Below are positions 42,890 through 51,953 of a stretch of 64,000 nt of DNA, piece by piece. The DNA comes from JAJFUI01 sp039698035 (lineage in GTDB: Bacteria; Planctomycetota; Planctomycetia; Pirellulales; Thermoguttaceae), in contig JBDKSW010000019.1 in the NCBI GenBank assembly GCA_039698035.1, positions 62,001 through 126,000 of the forward strand, read 5' to 3'. The notes under the pieces are model-generated. The model did no database searches. It was not told the DNA's origin and worked only from the letters and a program-made list of their open reading frames with translations. Made by a program: the position numbers and the translations under genes. Numbering within the stretch: the stretch's first letter is position 1; every line of letters starts with the position of its first letter.

Positions 42890-43299
42890 AATCGTTCTCC
42901 GAAGCGGTTTGGGTCATCGTGGCCCACGGGCCAACCTAGACATTGAGCGTCTGCCTGCTCCCACCCGTAGTTGATTACCTCAAAATCGTGATCGACGTAC
43001 ACGCAAAACGTGTACCCTGGTCGGATCGGAACCGTGACTCGAAGGTCCGATCCACTCGGGACCCCTGCAACGCAGTAACCATCATCAAACCCTGGTCGTT
43101 TCAGATCGTGCCACACGCCAGCGGGTCGCGCTAAAACCTCGGGCACAAGAAGCCCCGCCAGGTACATTCGCCAGTTCCCACTCTGTCGGTAAGCGTGCCG
43201 CAGCCCATCCCTCATGCCATAGGCTTGCGAGCCTTCGCCCGATGGATGCAGCCCTTGAAACGATGCCATGTCTAGTGGCGTCCAGGCGCGCAAGGGCAT
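42874..43299 (-). CDS. Unknown protein (141 aa), cassette gene 1
   Basis: A 141-residue soluble protein, ATG at 43299 (an internal ATG at 43269 is possible). It is rich in aromatic residues and Gly/Pro: NWRMYLAGLLVPEVL, HDLKRPGFDDGYCVAGVPSG, PIRPGYTFCVYVDHDFEV and YGWEQADAQCLGWP (short parts quoted). No motif for nuclease, kinase or toxin is recognised. It opens a three-gene cassette with a good promoter 72-100 bases upstream. Base composition is visibly less GC-rich than in the flanking genes, which hints at horizontal origin. Confidence 0.65.
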   Translation of the reverse strand: MPLRAWTPLDMASFQGLHPSGEGSQAYGMRDGLRHAYRQSGNWRMYLAGLLVPEVLARPAGVWHDLKRPGFDDGYCVAGVPSGSDLRVTVPIRPGYTFCVYVDHDFEVINYGWEQADAQCLGWPVGHDDPNRFGERLWPTQ

Positions 43300-43698
43300 A
43301 GCTTTGTCTGCCTAATCCTAGAGTCTAATTGATGGCAGGGCAGAAGGGAAGTTCCCGAGTCGTACCGCCGATTTTAACACCCCCCCGGCCAAGCGTCAAG
43401 CACCAATCTTAAAGAACTCCACGTTTCCGGCGATAGCCACACGGTTGCGTGAATTCCGCGTTTCAAACTGACCCACCACCTGGCGTTTTGCCGCAATGCC
43501 GCGTCCGCACGCCAAATAGCCAAGAAATTCCGGCGGCCGGATGGCAGCGACTCTGGTTGGCTGGCAATTCTGCGTAGGTTTGAGAGGACAGGGAAGATTT
43601 TTGCCGTCGTGCCGAGATTGTCACTTCTCCGATTCCTTCCGCCGATTCACTAGGAATGTATTAGTTCGGCTATTCACTTCAGACAAGGGGGACACGTC
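43300..43698. other. Intergenic region between the cassette and the secreted-protein gene
   Basis: 399 bases with no gene. It holds the leftward cassette promoter (43371-43399) and, at its right end, the ribosome site AAGGGGG of the next gene. I do not find a convincing promoter for the rightward gene. The stretch is AT-richer than coding DNA around it. Confidence 0.55.
43371..43399 (-). promoter_or_regulatory. Sigma-70 promoter of the three-gene cassette
   Basis: On the minus strand TTGACG (43399-43394) and TAAAAT (43376-43371) are exactly 17 bases apart, with five of six consensus bases each. Transcription would start near 43364, about 65 bases before the first cassette ATG. A run of seven G lies in the spacer. 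Confidence 0.65.
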
Positions 43699-44763
43699 AT
43701 GAAGACGTTCGTGCGCGCTACGATGGCGCTAACAGCAGCCATCGCCTTGTGTCAGGGAAGCCTGGCGCTGGCTGAGGATTACTACTGGGTATCCGGCGGC
43801 GATCAGACCGCCACGGCCGTCGCTGAGCAAAAAGCTCCCGCGGCCAATCCCACGACGGCTGGCGTCTGCAACGATCAATCCTGCTGCGATCCGTTCTCCA
43901 ACGACTGCGAGCGGCGCGGCGGCGTGATCGGCCAATTCGGCTTTGATTCGTTTAAGGGCATTAGCGATGCGCCCGGCGCAAGCAACTTCGGAGCGGTCAC
44001 CGGCTTCAACCTCGGCTGGCTGCTGCCTGGCGAAGCCGGCGACCGTGGCCTGGGATTCCAGCTCGGCATGACCTATGGTCTGTACGACTGGGACGGACGC
44101 ACGGCGCCCCTAGGCTCGACGGTCAACGAAGCCAAAAGCCAACAGCAGACGTTCCTGACCATCGGTTTCTTCCGTAAGTCGGACGAAGATCACCCGCTGA
44201 GCTTCGGCTTGGTTTACGACTACATGTTCAACGAAGGCTGGGGCGAGTACGCCACCAGCCCGACCCTTGGCCAATGGCGTGGCCAGATCGAATGGGCCTT
44301 CAACGAGAACAACGGTTTGGGTGCTTGGGGATGCCTGCGTGATCGCGATGCCTACAGCACGATCGACTACTCGTCGGTCACTCGCAACCGCAGTGTTAGC
44401 CAAGCGAGCTTCTTCTGGCACCACAAGTTCGACTACCCGGCGCAGAGCTGGCTGTGGGTCGGCGCTCCGCAAACCGATCGCCTGAACGGCGAAGGCAGTC
44501 TCTATGGCTGGACCATCGGCGGCGCCTTGCAGGCCCCCATCACCGACCGGTTGGCCTGGTACGGCAACTTCGAGTATGCCCGCCCGACCGCCTCGGCTGG
44601 CTCGGTCGCTTCGAGCGAGAGCGCTTGGAACGTCGGCACCGGAATCCTCTGGTACTTCGGCGGCGGCGCCCACACGCACCAACTCAATGGCGAGCGTTGG
44701 ACCCCGTACATGCCGGTTGCCAACAACAGCACCTTCCTGGTGGACCAGCAGACCGGAATCTAG
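43699..44763 (+). CDS. Secreted, probably outer-membrane beta-barrel protein
   Basis: A 354-residue protein with a clear signal peptide (MKTFVRATMALTAAIALCQGSLALA) and strong ribosome site AAGGGGG. A short Cys-rich segment (CNDQSCCDPFSNDCERR) follows the signal, then alternating aromatic/Gly strands to the end (GFNLGWLLPGEAG, LGFQLGMTYGLYDW, GTGILWYFGG), the pattern of a beta-barrel or beta-sheet surface protein. Similar proteins are lineage-specific to planctomycetes (I recall the DUF6666 label, not certain). The codon use favours common codons, consistent with high expression. It is monocistronic, with its own terminator. Confidence 0.7.
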   Translation: MKTFVRATMALTAAIALCQGSLALAEDYYWVSGGDQTATAVAEQKAPAANPTTAGVCNDQSCCDPFSNDCERRGGVIGQFGFDSFKGISDAPGASNFGAVTGFNLGWLLPGEAGDRGLGFQLGMTYGLYDWDGRTAPLGSTVNEAKSQQQTFLTIGFFRKSDEDHPLSFGLVYDYMFNEGWGEYATSPTLGQWRGQIEWAFNENNGLGAWGCLRDRDAYSTIDYSSVTRNRSVSQASFFWHHKFDYPAQSWLWVGAPQTDRLNGEGSLYGWTIGGALQAPITDRLAWYGNFEYARPTASAGSVASSESAWNVGTGILWYFGGGAHTHQLNGERWTPYMPVANNSTFLVDQQTGI

Positions 44764-44805
44764 CCAAGCTGGGGGAGTGTCCCCATTGTCTTTCAATCGC
44801 TGAGG

Positions 44806-44833
44806 GGGGCGGCAGCCTCGAAACTGCCGCCCC
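44806..44833 (+). terminator. Terminator hairpin after the secreted-protein gene
   Basis: GGGGCGGCAG (44806-44815) and CTGCCGCCCC (44824-44833) form a perfect 10-bp stem with an 8-base loop, followed by TCGCTCATTTCTT. The T-run is poor but the stem is very stable. Confidence 0.75.
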
Positions 44834-45021
44834 TCGCTCATTTCTTGGCCCAATCGCGCGCCGCTTGCCCCCCCCAGCAACCTCTCCCGGGCCGTCTGCC
44901 TTTTTGCATTCCTAGGGCTGGCAGCGCGGCCCCACCGGGCCCTCCGCGAAAAAACGGGCCGCGCGGCAGCCCACACCACCCCTCGCTCAGGCCGGACGCC
45001 GGCCGGCGTTAAAAACTACCA

Positions 45022-45051
45022 TTGACGGTACTGCCCATCCTCCAGTATTCT
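45022..45051 (+). promoter_or_regulatory. Sigma-70 promoter of the polysaccharide cluster
   Basis: TTGACG (45022-45027) and TATTCT (45046-45051) are 18 bases apart; start of transcription near 45058, 45 bases before the kinase ATG. It is the only good promoter I find for the 19-kb run of genes that follows. Confidence 0.6.
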
Positions 45052-45102
45052 CCGCCCCCTATTCATGAGGGAGCAATATTGTCTCTTTTCTCGTGATGCG
45101 CC

Positions 45103-47460
45103 ATGGTGCAACCAACCGACTCCGCCGCCGTCGAACCTGAATTCGAGAACCGATCCGGTGCGGAACTCGTCCATTCCGTACTACGATTGGTGTTCGCCGT
45201 GCGCTATCGCAAGAATCTGGTGGCCGCCGTCATGACCGCCGCCGCATTGCTCGGCGGTCTCTATTACGCCACGGCCACGCGCTACTACGCGGCCAAGGCC
45301 CAAGTCCTCGTCACGCAACCGCGATCGGATCACTTCGATACGTCTGTGACCAACGAGGAGTCGGTCCGGCAGAACATCATGCCCACGTACGAAAACATCG
45401 TACGGAGCGCCAAGGTCATCGAAGGCGCGGTCAACAACCTGCCGGCCGCCGACCGCATCGACCTGGGGAATCTGGCCAAAGACCACTGGGCCGCGCGCGT
45501 CCAAGCCAATCTCGCGGCAAAGGCCATCCGTTCAACCAACGTCCTCGAAATCAGCTATCGCTCCCGCGATCCCAAGGTCGCGGTCCACGTCGTGCGCGCC
45601 GTCGTCCAGTCCTACCTCGACTTCATGGAATCGATGCAGCGCGGCACGGCCGGCGACATCAGCCGCATGCTCACCAAGGAGCGACAGACGCAGGCCCAGC
45701 AGCTCCAGAAGAAACAGGAAGAGTTGCTCGAAGCGCGACGTCGGTTCGCCGACATGGGCTTCCGATCCGATGGCAAGACCCTGCACCCGACCGTTCAGCG
45801 GGCCGTCTACTTCAACGACGCTCTGATCGCCGCCCAGAAGAGACGGGTCGAGGCCGAGGCCCTCCTGGCCGGCATTCAATCCGCCATCCAACGCAAGGAG
45901 GATGTCGGCCAATATCTGATGGCCGTCGGCAACGAGGTTGGCCGCGACCTGTTGATGAGCAATCTGGGCCTCACCGGTCGCGACGGACTCTCGCAAGCCA
46001 ATATCGAGCAAAACTTGTTGGCCGACCGCGCTCAACTGCAGACCGTCCAACAGAACCTCGGGCCCAACCATCCCGAAGTCCAGGCGTTGGCCCAACGCGT
46101 CCGGCTCACCGAGCAGTATCTCGCCACCACGCAACAACGACTCGACGAACGCCTCGCGGCGCTCGGCAAGGGCGAACTCGGCCCTTGGCTCTCACGTCTC
46201 GTGCAGCAGAAGCTCGAACAATCGCGTCGCGAGGAGCAAACCCTCTCGTCGCGATTCGAGGAAGCCCGAACCGAGGCCATCAACCTCAGCGGCCAGTTGG
46301 CTCAAATTGAAATGCTCGAACGCGACGTGAAGCGCTTGAGCGACATGAACGACGTGCTTCTGAACCAGATCGCCGCCATCGACCTTAAGCAGAACGGCCA
46401 GGAAGTCCGCGTCGCTGTCATCGAAGAGCCCACCATCTCGGCCAAGCCCGTCTCGCCGCGACTCAGTGTCGTCGTGGTCCTGGTGGTCCTTGGCGGCCTT
46501 GGCACGGCGATCGGACTGGTGACGCTCTTGGACGTGCTCGACGACCGTTTCCGGTCCATCGAAGAACTCCAAGGCCGACTGGGACTCCCGCTGCTGAGCA
46601 TGATCCAACAACTCACGCCGCCGGAAAAGACTGGCCCGAGGGCCTTGATAACGCACGCCGCGCCCACGTCGGTGGCCAGCGAAAGCTTCCGCACCCTGCG
46701 GACCGCCCTGTCGCTGACACACCCCGACGCGCGGCAGATCGTCGTGACCAGCGCCGAGCCAGGCGACGGAAAGACGACAACCCTGGCCAATCTGGCCGTC
46801 TGTTACGCCCAGGCGAGCAAACGAACGCTTCTGATCGACGCCGACATGCGACGGCCCGGCCTGACCGGTCTTATGAACATGCGCGGCCCCCAGGGACTGA
46901 GCGAGATCTTGCGATCGGACGGGGACATCGCCGGATGCGTCAAGGCCCACGTCCGTCGGTCGGGCATCGACGGGCTCGACATCATCCCGTCCGGCCCGCG
47001 ACCGACCGACCCGGCCGAGTTGCTTGCCAGTCCGCGATTCTCGCAACTCTTGGCCTGGGCTGAAACCGCCTATGACCTCATTCTGATCGACAGCCCACCG
47101 ACGTTGGCCACCACCGACACCGCAATCATCGGGCGACTGGTTGATGGCGTCATCCTTGTCGTGCAGCCGACAAAGAACCGACGCCGTCTGGTCACCCGCG
47201 TCGTCGAGCGGCTCGAACTCATGAAGATTCCGCCTCTCGGAGTGGTGGTCAACCGAACCGGCGCCGAGGGCGACGAAGGCTACTACGGCTATCACAGTTA
47301 CGGATACGGCTATGGCTACGGAGACAGAGACGACTATGGGCACGACGAAGCGCCGCGCCCCGTGGACGACAAGAAACGCGCGACATTGTCCACCGGCAGA
47401 AAGCCAGATCCCGACGATGACCAAGAACCACCACTGCTGATCCCTCGGCGTGCGGCGTAA
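45103..47460 (+). CDS. Wzc-like polysaccharide co-polymerase / bacterial tyrosine autokinase
   Basis: A 785-residue protein uniting the Wzz chain-length domain and a BY-kinase. One membrane segment lies at about 35-55, a long extracytoplasmic coiled coil at about 180-430, and the second membrane segment at about 455-480. The kinase has Walker A SAEPGDGKTTT (about 548-560), A' LLIDADMRRPG, and B LILIDSPPT. The C-terminus carries a tyrosine cluster (YYGYHSYGYGYGYG) for autophosphorylation. It controls chain length and export of the polysaccharide together with the Wzy polymerase and an outer-membrane channel, the latter not in view. First gene of the cluster. Confidence 0.94.
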   Translation: MVQPTDSAAVEPEFENRSGAELVHSVLRLVFAVRYRKNLVAAVMTAAALLGGLYYATATRYYAAKAQVLVTQPRSDHFDTSVTNEESVRQNIMPTYENIVRSAKVIEGAVNNLPAADRIDLGNLAKDHWAARVQANLAAKAIRSTNVLEISYRSRDPKVAVHVVRAVVQSYLDFMESMQRGTAGDISRMLTKERQTQAQQLQKKQEELLEARRRFADMGFRSDGKTLHPTVQRAVYFNDALIAAQKRRVEAEALLAGIQSAIQRKEDVGQYLMAVGNEVGRDLLMSNLGLTGRDGLSQANIEQNLLADRAQLQTVQQNLGPNHPEVQALAQRVRLTEQYLATTQQRLDERLAALGKGELGPWLSRLVQQKLEQSRREEQTLSSRFEEARTEAINLSGQLAQIEMLERDVKRLSDMNDVLLNQIAAIDLKQNGQEVRVAVIEEPTISAKPVSPRLSVVVVLVVLGGLGTAIGLVTLLDVLDDRFRSIEELQGRLGLPLLSMIQQLTPPEKTGPRALITHAAPTSVASESFRTLRTALSLTHPDARQIVVTSAEPGDGKTTTLANLAVCYAQASKRTLLIDADMRRPGLTGLMNMRGPQGLSEILRSDGDIAGCVKAHVRRSGIDGLDIIPSGPRPTDPAELLASPRFSQLLAWAETAYDLILIDSPPTLATTDTAIIGRLVDGVILVVQPTKNRRRLVTRVVERLELMKIPPLGVVVNRTGAEGDEGYYGYHSYGYGYGYGDRDDYGHDEAPRPVDDKKRATLSTGRKPDPDDDQEPPLLIPRRAA

Positions 47461-47468
47461 TTTCCTTT

Positions 47469-47500
47469 CCCCCCGCCATTGGAGCGAGGGCCAAGGTGAG
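47469..47500 (+). repeat. Degenerate REP-like element
   Basis: The segment CCCCCCGCC-ATT-GGAGCGAGGG followed by CCAAGGTGAG resembles the CCCTC/GAGGG palindromes at 13940, 38273 and 60537, but the stem has mismatches. It lies 9 bases after the kinase stop. Confidence 0.5.
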
Positions 47501-47573
47501 GACGAGTTTGCAGAAGACATGCTTCCTTGCAACGCTTTGATGCGGATCGGCCTAGTGATGACTCGGGGCAACC

Positions 47574-49454
47574 ATGCGTGACATTTCCAACCAACCGCAA
47601 CACGCCTATTGGCGACTGCACGGCCACCTGCTGACCGCCGCCGGGCTCGCTCCTCTGCTGGTCGGAATCTACTTTCTCTGCTATTGGCTCCGGTTCGAAG
47701 GCCAACTGGGCCAGACCGAGCTGACCGGCTTCCGCGCGACCGTCGGTTGGGTCGTCGCCTCGCAGTTGGTGTGGTTCATCGCTCTGCGCGCTTGTCGCGG
47801 ATGGCGGCGATCCGTCACCTTCTACGACCTTGTCGTCCTGGCGCGAACCGCGACCGCCGCCCTGCTGACGGTCGCCATGATCCAATACCTCTTCGCGCCG
47901 CTTCCGGCCGTCCCTCGCAGCGTGCTTCTGCTGGATTGGGGCGCAACCATCGTGGTCATCGGCGGCGCCCGGTCGTTGCTGCGAGGTGTTCGCGAGCTGC
48001 ATTGGCGACCCTTTTCCTCAACGGAACCGGTGCGTGTCCTGATCGCCGGGGCCAGCGAGTTGGGCACATCGACGCTCCACGCGATCCGCGGTCTGACACA
48101 GCCGAGCTACCACGTCGTCGGCTTCATTGACGGCAACCCCGGCATCCGAGGCAACCATATCGAGGGCGTGCCCGTCCTCGGCGATTGTCGCCACGCGCGA
48201 CAACTGGCGTCCGAACACCGAGTGCGCCAAGTCTTGGTCATGCAAGGCGAACTGACCGGACCGCAAATCCGCCAGCTCATCGACGACGTCGGCCGTCTTT
48301 GCGAAGTTCGTATCGTTCCCCACTACCAACGACTCATTGAAGGCTCTGTCACGGTCCAGCCACGGCCCGTCTGCATCGACGACCTCCTGCAGCGCGAGCC
48401 CGTCAAACTCGCCATCGCCGACATTCGGCAATGGATCGACGGCCGCGTGATTCTTGTCACCGGCAGCGCCGGCAGCATTGGCTCCGAGATCTGCCGCCAG
48501 CTGCTTCAATTCGATCCCGAGCGCGTCGTCCTGGTGGACCGGGCCGAAACGGCCCAGTTCTTCATCGAACGAGAATTGCAGGCCTTGGCCCCGAACAAGA
48601 GGATCGATGTCTGCGTCGCCGACGTGCTCGACGAGACCAACATGCGACGCATTCTGATGCGTCATCGGCCGCACGTCATTTTCCACGCCGCAGCCTACAA
48701 GCACGTTCCGCTCATGGAACGCCATCCGCAAGAGGCCGTCAAGAACATCGTGACGGCGACGCGCCGCATGGCCGACCTGGCCGTCGCATTCCACGTCGAT
48801 TCGTTCGTGCTGATCTCGACCGACAAGGCCGTCAACCCGACGAGCGTGATGGGCGCTTGCAAGCGAGCGGCCGAACTTTACGTCCAGTCGCTGGCTGGCC
48901 GTGCCTCGGGGCGTTTCGTCACCGTGCGGTTTGGCAACGTCCTCGACTCGGCCGGCAGCGTCGTCCCGCTGTTTCGCCAGCAGATCGCCGCCGGCGGCCC
49001 CCTGACCGTCACGCACCCCGAGGTCCGCCGCTACTTCATGACCATTCCGGAAGCCTCGCGGCTCGTGATCCAGGCCGGCGCCATCGGTCAGAGCGGCCAG
49101 ATTCTCGTCCTCGACATGGGCGAGCCCGTTCGGATTGTCGATCTGGCCACCGATATGATCCGGCTGTCCGGCCTCCGCGTGGGCGAGGATGTTGCAATCC
49201 AATTCACCGGACTTCGTCCTGGCGAGAAACTCTACGAAGAACTGCACATCGCCGGCGAGCAACGGCTGCCGACCACGCATCCAAAAATCATCGTCGCCAC
49301 CCATCGGCCGCCCCGGGTCGGCGACGTGCGCCGTGCGATTGCCGAGCTGGAGGAGACGGCTCGGATGGAGCCCGAGGCGATCGTCGGCCAATTGAAGCAA
49401 CTCGTCTGTGGTTACGCCCCAGAGCCCCTGGCCCGCGAACGATTGGCGGCCTGA
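47574..49454 (+). CDS. Membrane-bound nucleotide-sugar 4,6-dehydratase (CapD/PglF/WbpM type)
   Basis: A 626-residue protein with four N-terminal membrane segments (about 17-125), a first Rossmann-like domain (LIAGASELGTSTLHA, about 150-270), and the catalytic SDR domain from about 293 (VTGSAGSIGSEICRQL). The active site reads STDKAVNPTSVMGACKR, with Met in the usual Tyr position, as in PglF and WbpM. It is expected to convert UDP-GlcNAc to the 4-keto-6-deoxy sugar, the first step toward QuiNAc, bacillosamine or related sugars. It lies 113 bases after the Wzc-like gene. The DegT-like aminotransferase at the right edge could use its product. Confidence 0.92.
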   Translation: MRDISNQPQHAYWRLHGHLLTAAGLAPLLVGIYFLCYWLRFEGQLGQTELTGFRATVGWVVASQLVWFIALRACRGWRRSVTFYDLVVLARTATAALLTVAMIQYLFAPLPAVPRSVLLLDWGATIVVIGGARSLLRGVRELHWRPFSSTEPVRVLIAGASELGTSTLHAIRGLTQPSYHVVGFIDGNPGIRGNHIEGVPVLGDCRHARQLASEHRVRQVLVMQGELTGPQIRQLIDDVGRLCEVRIVPHYQRLIEGSVTVQPRPVCIDDLLQREPVKLAIADIRQWIDGRVILVTGSAGSIGSEICRQLLQFDPERVVLVDRAETAQFFIERELQALAPNKRIDVCVADVLDETNMRRILMRHRPHVIFHAAAYKHVPLMERHPQEAVKNIVTATRRMADLAVAFHVDSFVLISTDKAVNPTSVMGACKRAAELYVQSLAGRASGRFVTVRFGNVLDSAGSVVPLFRQQIAAGGPLTVTHPEVRRYFMTIPEASRLVIQAGAIGQSGQILVLDMGEPVRIVDLATDMIRLSGLRVGEDVAIQFTGLRPGEKLYEELHIAGEQRLPTTHPKIIVATHRPPRVGDVRRAIAELEETARMEPEAIVGQLKQLVCGYAPEPLARERLAA

Positions 49455-49557
49455 TCGGTTCTGGGCAATGCGGCAACGATGCCGCAACATGATTGACAGC
49501 AGGAAACACACCGGGTGCCAGCCACCCACGGGAACGGAGTACGCGCGGACGATACGA

Positions 49558-50889
49558 ATGACGGCGCTGCGAACGCTGAAATCGCACATGGCGGGCTGCC
49601 TGCAAACGGCAATGGCATCTCGCACGTTGCGAACCGTTTCCATCTTTGCCGGCGGCAACCTGATCGCAACCGCATTGGCCATCGTTGGCTCGGTCGTCCA
49701 GGCGCGCTATGTCGGTCCCGAAGAGATGGGCGTCTTTCGCACCTTCTCGATTGTCGTCGGCTATCTGTCTTTCCTGCACCTCGGCACCGTCGACGGTCTC
49801 CAGCGGCAACTGCCGTGTCTTCTGGGAAGCGGCCGCCGGGACGCAGCCGAAAGGGCCGCGAGCGCCTCGTTGGCCTGGACGCTGCTGGTCTCAGCCCTAG
49901 GCGGCATTGCGTTCCTCGGCTTGGCTTTGGTCGACGCCCTGCACGGTCGTTGGATGCACGCGTGCGGCTGGATCGCGCACACCCCGGTCCTTTTCGCGGC
50001 ACTGTACGGCGTCGGGCTTGGAACGACCTATCGCACCGGCGGCGATTTCGCCCGACTGTCGACCATCAATATGGCCCAGGCGGTCGTCGGAACACTACTA
50101 CTGCCATTGGTGCCGCCGCTTCGATATGTTGGTCTGTGCCTCCGGCTTTTTCTGGTTTCACTGTTTGGCGCCGCCTTGCTGCAGCGATCGTGTCCCTTTC
50201 CGATTCGCCGCGGCTTTGGCGTCAAGGACCTCTGGGGCGTGGTCCGCGTGGGGCTGCCGCTGAGCGTCGTCGGGTACCTGGCCACGTCCTTCTGGTGGTC
50301 CCTCGAAAGCTCTCTCGTGTTTCGGCATCTCGGGGTCGAGGCGCTCGGCTTGTTCACTGTCGTCGTGCTGTTCCGCCAGACGGCGTGCCAACTGCTGCTG
50401 AACGTCAATCAGGTGTACATGCCACGAATCGCGGAGCAATTCGGCCGGTCGGGTCGGATCACGGACTGTGTCCGGCTCTCGGTAAAACCAACGCTGTTGG
50501 CAGCCTTGGCCACGTTGCCGCTCATGGCGATTGGCTGGGCGTTGGCGCCTGCGGCGATCCGGCTTGCAATGCCGAAGTACGCGGACGCCATTGCCGCGGT
50601 TCAGTGGACATTGCCAATGATGCTGGTGTTCGTGCTGAGACTGCCGCTTTACTCGCTCCAAGCGTCGGGCCGCTACGTCGATCATGGCGTCAGCGTCGTC
50701 TGCGGGATCGTCTGCTTTGTCGCCGCCGCAATCATCGCGTTTCAGTGGGACGGCGGGCTGGTGGGAATCGTCCTGGCTTCGACGGCCGGACATGTGGCAC
50801 AAAACGCCGTCTCGTACGTCTTCATCTTTCTGCAAATGCACCGAGAGCAAACGGCTTCGGCGGCCATGGCGACGGGAGGGATCTCTTGA
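49558..50889 (+). CDS. Wzx-like polysaccharide flippase (MOP superfamily)
   Basis: A 443-residue protein with about twelve membrane segments. ATG at 49558 is chosen as it lies directly before the typical start; longer readings extend into the preceding dehydratase. Motifs are SIFAGGNLIATALAIVGSVVQARYVGPEEMGVFRTF-like (only parts: GGNLIATALA, YVGPEEMGVF) and the loop LNVNQVYMPRIAE. It should move undecaprenyl-linked repeat units across the inner membrane. It follows the dehydratase by about 100 bases and precedes the pyruvyl transferase. No charged signature identifies the substrate. Confidence 0.85.
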   Translation: MTALRTLKSHMAGCLQTAMASRTLRTVSIFAGGNLIATALAIVGSVVQARYVGPEEMGVFRTFSIVVGYLSFLHLGTVDGLQRQLPCLLGSGRRDAAERAASASLAWTLLVSALGGIAFLGLALVDALHGRWMHACGWIAHTPVLFAALYGVGLGTTYRTGGDFARLSTINMAQAVVGTLLLPLVPPLRYVGLCLRLFLVSLFGAALLQRSCPFPIRRGFGVKDLWGVVRVGLPLSVVGYLATSFWWSLESSLVFRHLGVEALGLFTVVVLFRQTACQLLLNVNQVYMPRIAEQFGRSGRITDCVRLSVKPTLLAALATLPLMAIGWALAPAAIRLAMPKYADAIAAVQWTLPMMLVFVLRLPLYSLQASGRYVDHGVSVVCGIVCFVAAAIIAFQWDGGLVGIVLASTAGHVAQNAVSYVFIFLQMHREQTASAAMATGGIS

Positions 50890-50989
50890 TGCCCGCCCTG
50901 CAGTCATGGCACACCGCGGCTCGTCCTCGAAACGCCGTTCGCCAAGGATCGCGTTGCACGGCCAGCCGCCATCTGTCCGGACGACCGTC

Positions 50990-51949
50990 ATGAAGAAGAT
51001 CGTGCTCTACAATCCCGCGGTTAGCACGATGAACCTCGGCGACCAAATCATTTGGGATGGCGTGGCCGCCGCGTTGCGGCCGCTTTTTCCCGGAGCGTTT
51101 TACGTCGAGATTTCGACCCATTTGCCAGTGTCGCCTTGGTATATGAGACTGCTAGCCGATGCGGATCTGCGGTTCGTCTGCGGCACCAATCTCATCTCCT
51201 CGACCATGAACCGCTTCCGACAGTGGAACGTCAACCTCCGGACCGCCGGAAGCGTTCGGCCGACGATCTTGCTCGGCGTTGGTTGGTGGCAATATCAGCG
51301 GAATCCCAATCTTTACTCCCGACTCCTGATTCGCCGGCTGCTTTCGAGGACGCATTGGCACAGCGTTCGCGACCAGTACACGGCCGACAAGCTGGCGAGC
51401 GTCGGCATCCGCAACGTCGTGAACACGGGCTGCCCGAGCATGTGGGGGCTCACGCCCGAGCATTGCCGGACCATTCCGTGCGACAAGGCGCCCAGCGTCA
51501 TTTTCACGCTGACCGACTACAACCAGTCGCCGGAGGCCGACCGACGCCTCATCGCAATCTTGAATCGCAACTATCGGCGCGTGCGGTTTTGGACGCAGGG
51601 CTGGAACGACCGCGACTACTTTTTGTCGCTCGAACCCGGAACGAATATCGAAGTGATTGGGCCGTCCCTCGCCGCGTATGATCGCGCGCTCGACGAAGAG
51701 GACGCCGACTATGTTGGCACGCGTCTGCACGCCGGCATCCGGGCGATCCAGCGACGGCGGCGCGCCCTCATCCTGGGCGTTGACAATCGAGCGGCGGAGA
51801 AACAAAAGAGCTTCGGCCTCAACGTGCTCGACCGTCGCCAACTGGATGAATTGGAAGCCCGCATTCGCCAACCGATCACCACCGAGATCCGGCTGCCTGA
51901 CGCAAACATCCGCCGTTGGCTCGCCCAGTTCCGCGAGAACTCGAATTAG
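50990..51949 (+). CDS. Polysaccharide pyruvyl transferase family protein
   Basis: A 319-residue protein of the polysaccharide pyruvyl transferase (CsaB-like) family. ATG at 50990 starts MKKIVLYNPAVSTMNLGDQIIWDG, where NLGDQ is the phosphate-type N-terminal motif (quoted in part as STMNLGDQIIWDG). Further marks are GTNLISSTMN, TLTDYNQSPEADRR and VGTRLHAGIRAI, the C-terminal catalytic His block. It adds ketal pyruvate from phosphoenolpyruvate to a sugar of the repeat unit, giving negative charge. It begins 101 bases after the flippase and its stop is followed five bases later by the next start. Confidence 0.85.
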   Translation: MKKIVLYNPAVSTMNLGDQIIWDGVAAALRPLFPGAFYVEISTHLPVSPWYMRLLADADLRFVCGTNLISSTMNRFRQWNVNLRTAGSVRPTILLGVGWWQYQRNPNLYSRLLIRRLLSRTHWHSVRDQYTADKLASVGIRNVVNTGCPSMWGLTPEHCRTIPCDKAPSVIFTLTDYNQSPEADRRLIAILNRNYRRVRFWTQGWNDRDYFLSLEPGTNIEVIGPSLAAYDRALDEEDADYVGTRLHAGIRAIQRRRRALILGVDNRAAEKQKSFGLNVLDRRQLDELEARIRQPITTEIRLPDANIRRWLAQFRENSN

Positions 51950-51953
51950 CTCG

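Larger units (their letters stand above)
44764..45102. other. Intergenic region before the polysaccharide cluster
   Basis: 339 bases. It contains the terminator of the secreted-protein gene (44806-44833) and the promoter of the polysaccharide cluster (45022-45051). The middle is GC-rich and without visible features. Confidence 0.6.

Noticed and set aside
42242..43299. A classical toxin-antitoxin pair
   Set aside because: There are three genes, none with an antitoxin DNA-binding motif or known toxin fold, and the last one is a two-pass membrane protein; the size alone is not evidence.
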